A stretch of 64,000 bases of DNA from Distichodus sexfasciatus (GCA_032718565.1 JAVGVS010000295.1:253032-317031); one strand, 5' to 3'; counted from the first letter of the stretch, positions 35,190 through 48,699 are shown. The notes: generated by a model from the sequence alone, not told the origin. Program-made: numbers and translations.

Positions 35190-36240
35190 TAGGCCAATAG
35201 CAGATAAGGTCAAAGTCCCTGGTCAAAAAGAGGATTCCAGAGTGAATATGTGTCTGAGAGGGCTTCAATCAAACCAAAGAGACACCACAGAGCATTCACA
35301 TCCAAAGCTGAATTCAGGTTGTTTCAGTCCTGCCGAGTGCTGTTTTAAGCAATAAGGTTGTTGTCATTGTCATACTGAGCTCCAGCACACAAAGATCATC
35401 CGGTAGAGGAGCAAAATCAATGATTGTCCCCAATCCAAGGCATGAATGCAGGAGAGCAGGAAAGGATCGCTGCCCATTTGACCTTCTCTGTGTATTAAAC
35501 AAACACCAGATGGTGGACATTCAGCAAGTCCATTATCTGAGGGCCTAGAGTGTTGTCCCTGCTGCTAATTCCCACAGAGTCCCTCTCCAAGCATGCAGCC
35601 AAACTGCATGCATGGGAGCAACTCTATCTGGGGCCATGAATAGCCAGTGCCCCTTTCAGATCTGCATTCAAAAGTGCTGGGTCCATTTTTTTGTGCCAGT
35701 AAAACGCGGCAGGTAGATATCTTCCAAGCTTTCACAAATCAAAAGCCCTCCAAAGGCACAAGATGTCTATCAGCAGTCCGGGTTATTCGTAGAAACTGAG
35801 GTGTGACAACAGATGGGTGACATTATGGTGAGATGCTTTGCTTCATCCAGCTGAGCCACAACTCCCCCTGCCCCAGCCCCCCCTTATTATCTGGCACAGA
35901 TATACAGTGTGGTATGGTGATTCTATGATTCCATAAGAATACTTACACAAATACGCTGAGATGATTGCCCACGTCAAAAGGAATATTCAGAGCCGATGGG
36001 AATGCCAGAGAGGGACTGTGGGATGAATTGAGGAGAAGGCATGCTGGGTCACCATTGTGGACGCACAAACGTGCGAGGAATGCCCAGTGTGCCGAGGAGA
36101 ATCCTGACCACAATGGTGCAGCAGGGTGCTGATGTGTGTGCTTAACCGGAGGCTTGGCGAGGAAGTCGTTGCCGACCTTAGACTCAGGAGTTTGTTCACA
36201 TACCACTTTTGAAAGGAAATGCTAAGGTGACGACAGGACC
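35190..36240. promoter_or_regulatory. Candidate conserved regulatory block
   Basis: About 1 kb of repeat-free mixed-composition DNA. The two overlapping minus frames at 35943-36280 (87 and 97 codons) are in different registers and have no splice support. Confidence 0.3.
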
Positions 36241-36428
36241 ATTGCCCCTTGAGTGTGTCTGTTTGTTTTTGGGGTGACACATGTCTGTTTAGTTATTTAT
36301 TATTTACCTATTCATTGCAGATGAAGTATTTGTAATTATGAATTCTGCAAAAATTTTATATATCTACAGATACATGCATTGCCATAATGTTTTATTTATG
36401 ACATTATTTTTTAGCACATTTTGTGATT

Positions 36429-36445
36429 TTATATATATATATATG

Positions 36446-36511
<66 letters not shown>
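36429..36511. repeat. (TA)n microsatellite
   Basis: About 80 bases of TA, interrupted by TGTATATACA near 36444-36453. Strongly self-complementary, so likely unstable and polymorphic. Confidence 0.95.
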
Positions 36512-36514
<3 letters not shown>

Positions 36515-39500
36515 GATGATAAAAAATGTTGTTCATGACAAAGAACACATTGTAGTTTCCTCCCATGCCAAGAACAACAGTCATACTGCTCAGGGAGCCA
36601 AAATAGGAGGATTCAGACTCCAGTGTTTGTAAACAGGAAAACAAACCATTTAGAGTCCCAAAAATGTAAAAAGATCATTGTGTCAGTTGCTAATTGGGAT
36701 CCTCAATATTTGAGCCAATTTCTAACCTACTGTTTGTTCGATTTGCACAAGCAGATACAGCATATATGCAAAACATTCCAACATTTACCACCTTAGAAAC
36801 CTTCAAAACCTTTACAGCAATTAAAACCTGTGGGGATGGGGAAGGGGGGGGCATATTTCTCTAGAGATCCCATAAAGTCATACACAGAAATAATAACTGA
36901 CCAAACCCTAGATAGAAAAAAGTTCTAATTGTCCCTGTCATTAAAAGCATGACGCTAAAAATCTTCACTTTTTAGTAATTGCATAGTGACCTCTCCGGGT
37001 GTTTGTTGCTTTTGATAGTAATGCCTAACGTTGGACATTTGAAATGGCATAGTGGTAATTACAGGCATCTAATTACACAGTGCCTGATGCCTGCCTTCAA
37101 GAGGTTAGCGCAAAGAGCCCACTGACCCGTCAACTCGCTCTTTAGAAATGCAGCGAGAGCTAAATCTCTTCTTCTAATTTACTGAGCTCCAGTGTGTTTA
37201 GAGGGGTGAAAAACATGACACAGTTCATTGAAAAATAAGTTATTGAGATGGTAGCCTCAGACATTTTCAAACGAGGCCGTAATTTAACCAACACACACAA
37301 CTGGGAGCTGTAGTTTTTTCTCGTTACACAAATGTGCATAATCAGATGATGGGGATGGGGGTCATTTTAACTGACTATCAGCTGGAAATTTGTAGTTCTA
37401 AAGATAATTTTGTCACACAGGATCCATACAAGAGAAAATAAAATATGACATTATTGTATTATACCGCTTTGAAAAAGATTATGGACATAGTTTAAAATAT
37501 AGTCTAATTTGAGGCATTGGGGTGTTGGGTTGATTTAAGATTAAGCTGTTATATTAGATTTTTATCTTTACCCTGTCATATATGCATATCGGATCAAGTG
37601 CAGATACTTATCATAAATCTTTCATTTAGATCAGAAGGCAGTGTGAAGCCTTTATTTGAAACTGTGATCTCATTAAATGTTTCAACGTGCGCTCTTTGCA
37701 TGGCTAACCATGCAAAATAATCATTTAAATTACATAGATAATGCATTCCAGGTGGAATTTTTAATGGTGAAAATTTTTAATCTGTGTATCCATAGAGCAG
37801 AAAATAACACAATATTAGGGAAAGATGAACAGCAGAAACCATTAGACTTGTGTTTGCCTGCCATTGCAGGTTGGCAAATAGAAAAGTTGGAAAATGGTAT
37901 TGACCACCGCTAATGCCAAGAATAAAAAAGACATGAAAGGACTAAAAAAACTTTATGGGCTGTGAGCAAGTGTTCATTTATTTTCTAAATTATTCAATCT
38001 GTTGTGCAATCCAAAACTTGATCAATTTGTGAAGGTGCATAAAACTTTTCCAAGGCTCACATGCTCAATCTGCTTTAAATGACTGTCAATGTTGGAGCCT
38101 CTAATCTGTGCTTTCAACATGTCATGATTTCATTATGAAGCTCAGTTAAGTTGAACAACTGCTTACTGAAGTGGGCGTACTCAATATATCACTCACTTAC
38201 ATCTTTAAAAAGCTGTCACTATAGCCTAATTATGTTCTTATCAAAATAAAACAGCAGACAAGCGGTCAAAAATGACGTATGGGTTTTTAAGTGGGCTGCA
38301 GGAAACAACCCATTTCATAACAGCTTCATTTATTAGGATTATGTATCATTCTGACTCCTTCGTGACACAGAAATTTGCCTCAACAATTAGACAACCAGTC
38401 ACAGTGTCTGAATATAAGAGGGAAGAAAATCCTCCTTGATTCTCTCAGGTTTCTACGTTTGGAGCTTGTCCATCAACAGTCCCCAATTAGACCAGGCCTA
38501 TCCGCTCTCTTATAAAACAAAGTGTTTACACAAGTTTGCCTGGTATTTACACTTGGTAACATAATGGAAACATAGAAACTTGCTTGTATATTGTCTGGAC
38601 ATAAATAACTCAAGTGCAGATTTGGCACACATTTACAAAGCCTTGTGATAGTTTGGTCTGTCTGTCTATTTATCTATATTACATGTATTACATTTAAATT
38701 GTATTACATGTATTTTAGACATATATTACATATGTAGTACAATTTTGTGCAATATTTTAACGTTTGCAGAAAATCAATATTAATATCCTTCACATTAATA
38801 TGTCTTATTTGTGGTCATGAAGATATGTTGAGATAAAAGTATAATCCTTTAAACTTTATCCTCACTACTCACTGTCATGTTTTGGCTTCATTAGACCATA
38901 AATATGCTGTTGAAGAGACTGTTGTGAAGGTCAACAGACTTTCTGGGTGGCTAATTTCAGGATTTGGTTTGAAAATGTTTGATGGAGCTTCCCTTCATGG
39001 TTATGGTGAGAACATATAACCGAAGCCACTGAAGTACATTGTAGGTCCATCTGCATGGCAGAGAAGTGAATACTAAACCATCTGGGCCTCTACATGTGCC
39101 AGAAAAGAAGGATATGGATAGGTATTGTCTGACATGGATCACCTTAGGGGCCACGTTATTCCATGAGGAACGCGCACACACTCTGCGGTGTGTATACACA
39201 CAAATAAACATGGCAGCAATAGTATGTGACACATTCGTTTGGATGCTAAGGCTAAGATGCCAGAAAGTTTGGGACGACGTAGTAGTGTATGAAAAAAAAT
39301 AAATTAAAAAACATCTCCAGGTGGAAGAGCATGTTTCAGTCTTCAAGCAATTCCCTGTATATCCACAAACCTTTTAGGTTATAAATATAAGCAAACTCGC
39401 TTGCTTGGCCTCGAATATCGACGGCTATATTTAAGTGAGACTGTCATGTTTGAAATGAAGGATTGTGTCTTTAAGGGCCCCCCTCACCAGTTCTCAGGAG

Positions 39501-39595
39501 GTCAGGATAGTAACACATGCTCAAATAGGAGCTTCAGTTGTGATTAAACACTGCGACTATTTTGATGAATACTTTGAAGCTTTATTTTCTTAAGG
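36512..39595. other. AT-rich non-coding DNA
   Basis: About 3 kb, mostly AT-rich, no gene or repeat family recognised. A G-run lies at about 36845-36850. The part at 37000-37160 is more complex ('aggcatctaattacacagtg') and may be a small conserved element. The 129-codon minus frame at 38957-39346 has no coding signature. Confidence 0.45.
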
Positions 39596-39599
39596 ATAT

Positions 39600-40560
39600 G
39601 TGAGCTGGCGTAAGTTTTGGCAAGGCCTGGAATGTTTGAAGTGTTGTAAGCCAGCTGCTCAAGAGGGGGATACTTGCCGAGGACTGTTTATTCATAGGCC
39701 TATAACCATTAAGCATCAGTTTGACTTCTCCTGGAAAAAAAAAAGTCACATTAAGAAGAGGGATCATTTGTTAACCTCTACCTAACTCTCGAGATCCCGA
39801 CATCACAGTGGCAGCAAATGTTTTAAAAAAAAACTATCACACCGGACAACTCTCTTGTGGCACAGAATACATCTGTAAACACTGCCTAAATGCAGCCAGT
39901 ACTGAACGTATGAACCTACACCTTCACACGCTCATACACACACACACTCACGGTCCAAAGCTGCTTCATCTATTTCTGAGGGGACTGCAGACATCCAATG
40001 GATGTGCTAAAACTCCCTGCTGTGCCTGGTCCGTTAGCAGCAGACCTGTGACAAAGCCTCACACCTCGCGGCCGGCCCAGCATCCCATCTCTGGCTCTCT
40101 TCTCTGACATCTGCTCAGGGTTGGGGTTTCATTCGAGAGGGGGGCAGAGGGAGTCAATCTGCTCTTTAAAAAAAGAAAGAAAAAAAAACGAGCCTCGTTC
40201 TGCCCTGGGTGCTGATAAGGGAGGTGGGGAGGGAGGATGGTGGGATGGTGAGGTGGGAGAGATGAGAATCCGCACCATTTTGCTTGCCTAGCACCACTGG
40301 TGTGCTTTTCTGCAAGCTCACCCCAAAACCCCCCATCAACACCGCTACAACTCTAAGCCGTCTTTATATCCTCCCACGACTCCAGATTGACAGGCCTCAG
40401 ACAGTTCAGGTGATGAGGAGGAGAGGGTGCGAATGGAGATAGAGAGGTGCCATGTTTGAACACTTCCTAAAGAAGCAAGGCTGATACTCTGCAAAAAATA
40501 GGAAAAAAACCCTGCTCTTTTTGGCACGTCACCCATCAGTACTATTTGAGGACTTTGACA
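39600..40560. promoter_or_regulatory. Candidate regulatory block
   Basis: Mixed composition with CpGs near 40060-40080, a CA run (39930-39950) and a G-rich stretch at 40219-40256 that falls one base short of a standard quadruplex motif because one loop is 8 long. Weak inference. Confidence 0.22.
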
Positions 40561-40990
40561 GATTGTGCTAATGTGTTTATTTAGTTGATCAAAATGTGGA
40601 CCGGAGCTGTTTTCAAGGCTTTTTATGTGTGCTGACTAACTTCGGTCATTGACAGAATGAGGTAGCGCCAATCCATAAATGTTTTGATAGGAGAGAAAAA
40701 AAAACACAAAAAAGATAACCTTTTTGTTCAGGTAGACATGCTTTTGTTTAATGGGGGTTGTTTTATCCAGTTAATGTGGGTAAAGACTTATAAAACAATA
40801 AGTAAACATTTGATATTTCTCTGTAATTACAAGCCTCTCTGTTCAAACATGAATATTGCTTTTGATCAGTGACTTTCCTGAAACAGTTACAAATCATGAA
40901 ATTGTTATATTTGAAAGTGCTTTTCAAACTATTTTACATTGTTTCTGAAAATGGATATTGTTTATTTAAGAAAATAAATTGTCAATTAAT
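40561..40990. other. AT-rich non-coding DNA
   Basis: Nothing recognised. Confidence 0.5.
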
Positions 40991-40994
40991 TTAC

Positions 40995-42200
40995 AGACAC
41001 CATGCTGTTGAAATGTGGCAGATAAGAGGATCTGCTCTCATGCTATTATGACGGGTAGAGAAATAACACCACAAAACCGGGGCACCATTTCTCTGTGTAA
41101 TTCCAGTCTCGCTCACCACTTTGCCAGCAGAACACACGTGGCATTCTTCTCTCCGATAGAAATCACCTTGGTGCATTTGTAAGACATATAGCCACTTACT
41201 GCTCTCCTAGATTAAGACTCACGCTTGCATGACTTTTAAAGGTGATGGCTATTATCACTCTGTGCATTACACCAGAGAAGAATGGGAGTGCAAATAAGAG
41301 CATAAAGAGAGATTTTAACATAGAGAAGACGGTGTTTTTTTGGTGGGAGATTCAGTTGCATGTGTATATACTGGTTAAGTCTAAAACTGTCAGGAAAGTA
41401 ATGACCACAGGTCCCGCGAACACGGGTTCATGTGGACAAGCTGTGACTTAGAGCGTGAGCTAGAGCTGATATTGTTGGTTCAGCTAAGAACGTCTCTTCC
41501 CTGTGGGGGAGAGACCAGGCACACTCGCAAAAGCAGCGTGACAAATGCAGCCAGGAAAATCCATTAGATAAAGCTAGTTAACTGCGTAATTATTCTCAAG
41601 GCAGAATGATCTGGCGCTAAGCGTTCATTGAATGAACAAGAACTAATAGCGACATTCATTTTACTTCTCATCTTACTAATTAGAGTGAAAGGGCATATCA
41701 AATCCAGTTAAGACTTCATCCAGATTAGTTGAGAGAATACAGCGGTGGGCAATTACTGAGAATTTATTACCTTCTTCTAAAAATGTTATTTACTGTGAGG
41801 CCATGTAAGTTTGGTTATTAGGCAACTGACTGTTGGTGATCAATTACAGAACTACTTCAACAAAGAGCTGAAATATTTCTTGGGAGTCATTAGGCAGATC
41901 ACGCTGGGATTTCCAATTGAACTGTCAATTCTCTTACACTGGTACTACCAGCACTACCATGTAGACACTATTCAAATCAGTAATGTGATCTACATTCAAA
42001 TTAATTTCAACGTGATTTCCAGCAAATGCCAGTGATAGTCCCCTGAAATGAGGCAGCAATAATTCATTAGTCCAAAGAGGAGTTCATGTTAATTAAATGG
42101 AATGGTGAGAACTCACTGCAAGGAATAATGGTCTAACAGTTGAAGGGTCTTTTCTTCTTTGTTTCATTACATAGAGCGGTATTAATGTGGCAAAACCGTT
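40995..42200. promoter_or_regulatory. Candidate conserved enhancer block
   Basis: Repeat-free DNA rich in homeodomain-type words: 'ctagttaactgcgtaattat' (about 41573-41592), 'cttactaattagagtgaaag' (about 41672-41691), 'catgttaattaaatgg' (about 42085-42100). Reads like developmental enhancer DNA. Not tested for conservation. Confidence 0.36.
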
Positions 42201-43460
42201 CTGCTGTTAGCAAATGGAGCTTATAAGAAAAGAAAAAAAAAAACAGGAGCAGGATTTTTTTTATGTACAGTACATAAAAAAGAAATTATATTTACCTTGA
42301 AGTTAATAAAATTGTTTTGATATTTAAATAAGAACATGTAAGCTTACATTACATTACATGTATATCAAAAGTTTTCGTGAAAAGTAGATGTCACCACATA
42401 CAGTCTGAAAATCCACACCACAAGATCTAAACATGTTCATATTTCAGAGGATAAGGCAATAAAAATCTAAATAAAAACTAAATTGTATATTATCTTTATT
42501 TGTAGAGAGAACACATCAGATTTAGGTTTACCATGTAAACATTTTTAAAAAGAAAAAAACACCATTATATTGTTTATCTATTTGCTAGGTGCTGTGTTAC
42601 TAAGATATATATTTTGAGAAATAATTGAAAAATAAATGCAATGTTAAAGGCTTTAGCTATAAATGCTGGAATTTTTCATTTCAACAGAACATAACCACAG
42701 CAGGGAAGGTTAATTGGCTACTGCAGTGTTTGTCAGAGAGTTTCCCTGTGTGTGTCGTTTTTTTTTGTTTGTGTGTTTTTTTCGTCCAGCCACACTACCA
42801 CTTACAAACCTCAGCTGCATGTCTATTTTGAAAAGTGCATGAATGACTAATTATACGTAACACATATTAGTTGCTTAGGCTTTATTTTGCCAAGGTAGAA
42901 TAACTGTACAGTGAACCTTTTGTTTTTAAAACATACATTTTAGTATCATATAAACACTTTTACCCTGTTTTTTGTGTGTATGTGTCCTTATATTTTATTG
43001 AGCTTTTAACAGAAATAAACTGTTATATTTACATTACTAATAGCAGTTTTGTGTTTCATTCAGCAATTTCTTCAGCTGTAACAGGGTGTGAGACAGGCCA
43101 ACATGCCACCCTCTGGACTGTAGTTATGTGCTGTTTGTGTGTGTGTGTGTGTGTGTGTGTAAGACCAGGGAGCAGGGGAGTGGATGAGTGCCCATAGGCT
43201 TGCAGGGTTTTTAGTTGTTAAATTGTCATAGTGTTTTAACTTCCTCATTTCTAGCATCCAGAAAAAACCTGATTTATTTATTTATAAGCAATTTAAGCCT
43301 AGATGTCTAGTGAAATTGTTGTGGTTAACAGGCATTTCTGTATTTAGACAGCACTGTGTTGCAACTAATTATAAATTCTACAGAGTTCTAATTTCCCCCT
43401 CTGGCCTGGGTAGAGAGGTACATATGGACCTGTGCTGAGCTGAACGACAGCACTATGGAA
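42201..43460. other. AT-rich non-coding DNA
   Basis: A TG microsatellite lies at 43135-43160. Nothing else recognised. Confidence 0.5.
43135..43160. repeat. (GT)n microsatellite
   Basis: Thirteen uninterrupted GT units. Confidence 0.9.
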
Positions 43461-43463
43461 CCA

Positions 43464-43477
43464 TTGCCCTCTAGAGG
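43464..43477 (-). promoter_or_regulatory. CTCF-like site
   Basis: On the minus strand CCTCTAGAGGGCAA matches the CTCF core CCASYAGRKGGCRS at 12 of 14 positions, including the central AGAGGGC. Possible insulator or loop anchor. Confidence 0.3.
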
Positions 43478-43639
43478 CCACTCCCTATGTTAAGCCCACT
43501 CTCATGACTGACGTCCCCCCGTCCAGCGCTACAGCATAGGGTCTTCCAGGCAAATTAAGTTGTCTGAACGTAAATGGCTTTTTATGGATTGTTTTTCTAA
43601 TTCTAGCAAATTGGCTGCTAATGATGAAATGCTTTTGAC

Positions 43640-44006
43640 AACTACAACCACTTCTACTACTACTACTTGTACTGCCACTACTACTACTACTACTACTACT
43701 AATACTACTACTACTACTACTATGTGTATATATAATAATACTATTTACTACTACTACTAATAATAATAATAATACTACTATTGCTACTACTACTACTACT
43801 ACTACTAATAATAATAATATATATGTATAATACTATTACTACTACTACTACTAATAATAATAATAATAATAATAATAACCAATACTATTACTACTACTAC
43901 TAATAATAATACTACTATTGCTTTCTACTACTACTACTACTACTACTACTAATATGTATATGTATGTAATACTATTACTACCTACTACTACTATGTATGT
44001 ATGTGT
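43640..44006. repeat. Compound (ACT)n/(AAT)n array
   Basis: About 370 bases of alternating ACT and AAT blocks with short interruptions (TGT, ATATAT, CCACT). The Thr-rich frame over it is an artefact. Confidence 0.9.
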
Positions 44007-44201
44007 CCTTCTTAACAACATATGTGTATTAAGTTTCGTATTTTCAACAAATTGCCAGTATTTAGTGAAGATATCAAGTAAAAATGCTAAATTGATGCTG
44101 TAGCAATTTGCTGTTGGTAAATGTAAGTATAAGGTTATGCTTATTTTATATAGTTTTACAAAATAATTGATTTAAAAATGATAGAATGCTGAAGATCTTT
44201 T

Positions 44202-44257
<56 letters not shown>

Positions 44258-44292
44258 GAAGAAGAGAAAGAAGAAAAGAAGAAGAAGAAGAA
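44202..44292. repeat. (TAA)n-(GAA)n compound microsatellite
   Basis: TAA units to about 44256, then GAA/AAG units to 44292. Confidence 0.92.
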
Positions 44293-44312
44293 ATAATTTT
44301 TAAATATTTCAT

Positions 44313-44313
<1 letters not shown>

Positions 44314-44354
<41 letters not shown>

Positions 44355-44388
44355 CTATCTATCTATCTATCCTATCTATCTATCTATC
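44314..44388. repeat. (TATC)n microsatellite
   Basis: Three blocks of TATC separated by two single-base slips (TATCCTATC). Confidence 0.95.
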
Positions 44389-44429
44389 ACCAGTGTATTT
44401 TAATAGTATATCTACTGGTGCTGCATCAG

Positions 44430-47205
44430 ACTGACTACTGCCTAAGTTAAAGATGGGGATGAAAATAGGTAGCAGGGAAGGAAGAAGAAGAAAAATGCGA
44501 CAGGGTCTGCGTTTAATTAAGAGTGCCTCCTTTATGATTCGCTGGCGCGAATTTGCTTTGTTTTACCAGGAGAGATCCTGTTTTTCTCATTCTTCTCCTT
44601 TTGTTTCTAAGACAGGGAACGGATCTGGCTCTATGGGACATTTAAATAGAGAGCTAATTCAAACGGAGGAGCTCTTTCTCGGCCGGCCCGGGCTCACTGG
44701 GCCCTTTTGTGAGCTGCCCCTCACTCCATGTGTCCTCACTCTCCGGGCTGGTCAGATTTTTTTTTTGTCTGTGCTGGATAATCAGCTTGGACCGTTTGAG
44801 TCAGATGTGGTGGGAACTGGGCCTTCTTGGGGCTCCTCTCTGAAGGTGTTTGTTGTTAAATAGAACAATTCGGCTGTCTCTTTAGAAAGCATGACAAAAG
44901 CAAATACTCCCCGCTGAAAATTTTCTTAGCCCGTCTCACAAAGGCTCAAGTTTGTTTAAGAAATTGCCGCTAAAGAAAGCGTCAACCCATTAAGGTAATT
45001 ATATGAAACCTGTGTCCTATAAAGGCTTAATTGATGTTAATGTTTGTCTAATTGGGGATTCAGGGAGAGCAAAGGACTAAAGGTCTTCATAGCACTTTCA
45101 GGCAAGCCTCTGAAAAGGGTCCTTCTGGTTTTCACACTTCCCACAATGGCTGCCCGTCTTTCTCACATTACGGCCTGTTTTCAGCTATTTCCAGCATTCT
45201 GCAGCACTACTTAGAGCACAAAATAAGGGTGAAGAGCCATTGTCTGGTGCAAGCACTTCTCAAAGAGTGTTCCTGACAGGAATTGTTAGAGGACTCATGT
45301 TGAAGACAAGGGGGTGTGAGGGTGAAAGCCACTGTCATGCACTCTTGTCATGTCTCCGGTGTACAGCAATGGGACTCCTAATTGCTGCATCTGTTTTTTC
45401 ATAGCACCAATTCGTTTAAACAAAATACTTCAGTGGCACCTCCCCTGTTCCTATAATGAGCACAGATTTGCTTCTAACAGCAGGCGGCCGGGCCATTTGC
45501 ATGCGTTTGTGTGTGCACTCGCTGGCACATATTTGTTAAAATAGTGTGTTTCACCCCTCCATTCCTTCCATCTCTTAGCGCGCTGTCCTCGCTTCGGGCG
45601 CAGGCTCCTTTGCAAATCCCTTACCACAATCGCGTCGCACATTTGGCCTCAATGGACGAGCTGCTTGGCGCCATCGTTTATTTGCAGAGAAGACACAAGG
45701 GCGGCCCTCTCGCAATTCCAGAACAAACAGCTGAAGTCCCGATATTTTTGCATCCACAACATCAGGGATGAAAAAATTAATAAGGTGTTTTTCATTCATC
45801 CGTCTTTGATGGATCTGCTATGCAAAATTTGGGGCCCCATTCAAACCCTCTGACCATTTCAAATATTTCTCCTTGGTCTAATTGCTAAGGTCGGTGTTAA
45901 CAACCAATGCCATTTCCACACAAAGTTAAAATAGGGCCAGTGGTGAATGGCAAACTGATTGTGCCGCTGTCAGCCTCCTGCATAGGCTCTTTCTGCAGAT
46001 GGGAAGTGTGAAGGATTGGGAGGGGGGTGTTCAGGGGTTGGGGGGCTGGATGGAAGGAAAGGCACTTCATTTAACTTGCACCAAGCTGATTGGAGTGGAA
46101 ACAATAATTCAGATCCTTGAGTGGATTTCCCATTGCAGAACCTTTGCTCAATCCACACCCATTTCCGCAGCCTCCTGTCAGTCACGGCACACAAGGCAAA
46201 CCTTGGCACAACTCAATGGTTTCCCTCCACCTGCACATAATGGTGCTATGGAGAAGAAGAAAAAAAAAATGCCTGGTAGCTATATGTGGTCATCAAAAAA
46301 ATCTGCGCTATGCTGATGGAGTCTGCTTTGACCCTACTTTGTATGACCTTTGCCCTAAGTGGTCTAGGAGCTTGTTAGTACTGCGCTAAGTGGCGGTTAG
46401 CCGGTCTCCAGCAGGGAAGCGTATTAATGTTTTCCATTTCTCCCGATGTGCTCCTCACCTGAGCCACCAGCCACCTTCTGCTCAAACATGTCAATAGCCA
46501 TAATCAGGACAAGGCATCCCGGCACGCTCGCTGCTTAAATGTTCCATTTTGAAATAACTTGCTTTGCCACACACTCACACAAACGATGATTGGGGCTGAA
46601 ATGCCTGCATTCATAGGATAGCACAGTGAGAGGGGAGAAATTTTCTTCTAAATCTTTGACTCTCAAAATCATTAAACCTCCAAAAAAAAATTTTGTCCTA
46701 AAGGGAGGGAAATAAAAAATAATCAAACAACAATGTATTTTTCTGTGGCTAGAATGTCCCGGTAAGAATGTGGCGGACAAGCGTTTTTTAACGGAAAGTG
46801 ATTAAATACCAGATGGTTCGAAGGCCGTCCTATTCTATACAAAAGTGTTTCTATCAAAATGTCATGCTGGCAAGGAGTAACCATCCACAGTATTTTACAT
46901 TTGGGAGAAGGCCATCTAAAAACCCCCTGACTATGAAGTGTCGCGTTACTCATCAAAGTACTTTTGCGGGTAAATAATGACCAGGGGTTGTGGCCTCTAA
47001 CCCCAGCGGATGACCTGTGGATATGCGCGAGCCAGTCGGGAGAAAGCTTTGTGGCCGCCCTCTCCTCTGCTTGGCGTCTCTGGAACGGAAACTCGACTCC
47101 TCCGACATAATCACTTTAGTACTGTTTTTGTTCGCTGGTAAGTGGACAAAATATTTGGATGATCTTGAGCAAAGCACAATAATTGAATATGTGATTTGGT
47201 GGTAG
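44430..47205. promoter_or_regulatory. Extended candidate regulatory region
   Basis: Nearly 2.8 kb of repeat-poor mixed-composition DNA. It includes a CpG word 'cgctggcgcgaattt' near 44540-44554, FseI-like GGCCGGCC near 44682, an octamer ATTTGCAT (45495-45502) beside a CpG-rich stretch (45480-45680), and a quadruplex motif (46018-46045). Many short frames overlap on both strands; none has coding support. An exon-like segment at 47017-47132 with a good donor (TTCGCTG|GTAAGT) is noted but unsupported. Inference: a cluster of enhancers. Confidence 0.38.
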
Positions 47206-48319
47206 CAGGTGTTTGGAATCTTGAGCTTGTCTTTACATAATGAAGCATTCTGTAAACAAAAGCAAGTTGTTATGTTGCTTGGCATGCTTGGGATATTGCT
47301 CAAATGAAACAACTAATTTTTCTTGATATACTGTAATCATGCTGTTCCTCTACCACGCAGTGTGCTGAGTGGTGTGTTGCCTATTAATTCATTCTCCCTC
47401 TCTCCGGTGAGAGAGAGAGGGCCCTCCTTCCACTAGTAAACTGCTATTATTCATTACACCTCTAGGCCTATAAGTACAAATAATCCCTGGGGTCTGAAAG
47501 AGTGAAGTAATTATTGTTAGTTGCTTAGATGCTGTTGGAGTAAGGCTGGCAGTTGTAAAATGGTTTGGATGTGGGGGGGATAGAAATCATAATAATAAAA
47601 AATAAAATAAATAGAAATAATAAAAATAAATAAATCAACAAACAACTAAGGAAGGGAGTCGGGCATAATATTATGCCTAACATGCCATAGCTACATGAGG
47701 AAGGCTATTTAATTAGCGGTCAGCCAGGTAGGGGCCTGATGGCATCATGTGAAGCTAGCTGAAGTTCGCCTCGCGTTAGCATATATTTAGAATATATTTA
47801 ATAGCCTGTGTAACTTGCTCAGAACTCATTTAAATGTTAATGAACGATCCAGTGTCGCTCGTGTGACATTTTTAAATCAAAACGTCATGGCTAACTGGCT
47901 GAAATGCGGGGTAATAACATGTCTCTCCAATGCTACAGAATCCAAAACGTTACCTGGGAAGGTGGTTATGCTGACTGGGGCGTGACTAGCTCCGCTGTGG
48001 CCTCACTTACTTTGAAATAAACTGTGAACTGGACAAATGGACAAATAGGCAACATACTAACTTCCTTCTTGTTGTCAGTGTTTTTATTATCACTTTACTT
48101 CCTTTTCTGTCTTGCACTGTTGTATCATTTTGGAGCCTAGTCATCCGGCTCAGACAAACTTTTTTGAACTTTTCAGATCAAATGCAAAAAAGTGAAGAGT
48201 TTCAGAATGACCACATGAGACACTGATATTGATATGGAAGTATTTATTGCTTTAAGTTGAATTTAAATAAGTAAGTTGTCAAATGTATTATTTATTTTAA
48301 ACAAACTCTAGTACACTGT
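47206..48319. other. Non-coding DNA with an A-rich low-complexity stretch
   Basis: A CCCTCTCTC/GAGAGAGGG hairpin occurs at 47397-47421. AAAT/AATA low-complexity sequence spans about 47588-47637. The part at 47660-48000 (with 'atttaattagcggtcagcc') may be a conserved element. Confidence 0.4.
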
Positions 48320-48495
48320 ATAATAATAATAATAATAATAATAATTATTATTATTATTATATTATTATTATTATTGTTATTGTTATTGTTATTGTTATTG
48401 TTATTGTTATTGTTATTGTTATTATTATTATTGTTGTTGTTGCTGTTGCTGTTGCTGTTGTTGCTGTTGTTGTTGTTGTTGTTGTTATTGTTGTG
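48320..48495. repeat. (AAT)n/(ATT)n/(TTG)n compound microsatellite
   Basis: AAT units meet ATT units head-on near 48344, making an inverted repeat able to form a long AT hairpin, followed by TTA-TTG and TTG-CTG units. It encodes the poly-Asn/Ile minus-strand frame, which is not a gene. Confidence 0.95.
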
Positions 48496-48699
48496 AGCAC
48501 ATATGATTAATCTGCATGTGTCTGATTGATATAAAGGGAATGGAGTAGTCATCAATTAACAATTCAACTAAACAAACATATGAAATTACAAAAAACAAAC
48601 AGCACAAATTGGCTACTTTTATTGCTTTTATTTCCTTAGTCTTTTTTTTTCTTTTTATGACTGTGGAACTGGTGGCTAATTAAATTAATATTCTATTGT

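Noticed and set aside
43674..43735. Thr-rich frame
   Set aside because: Translation of the ACT microsatellite.
47017..47132. Signal-peptide-like start followed by GTAAGT
   Set aside because: Hydrophobic run and donor are suggestive, but no promoter, no downstream exon and a single donor match is common by chance.
48292..48555. 87-codon minus frame with poly-Asn and poly-Ile
   Set aside because: Direct translation of the AAT/ATT/GTT microsatellite.
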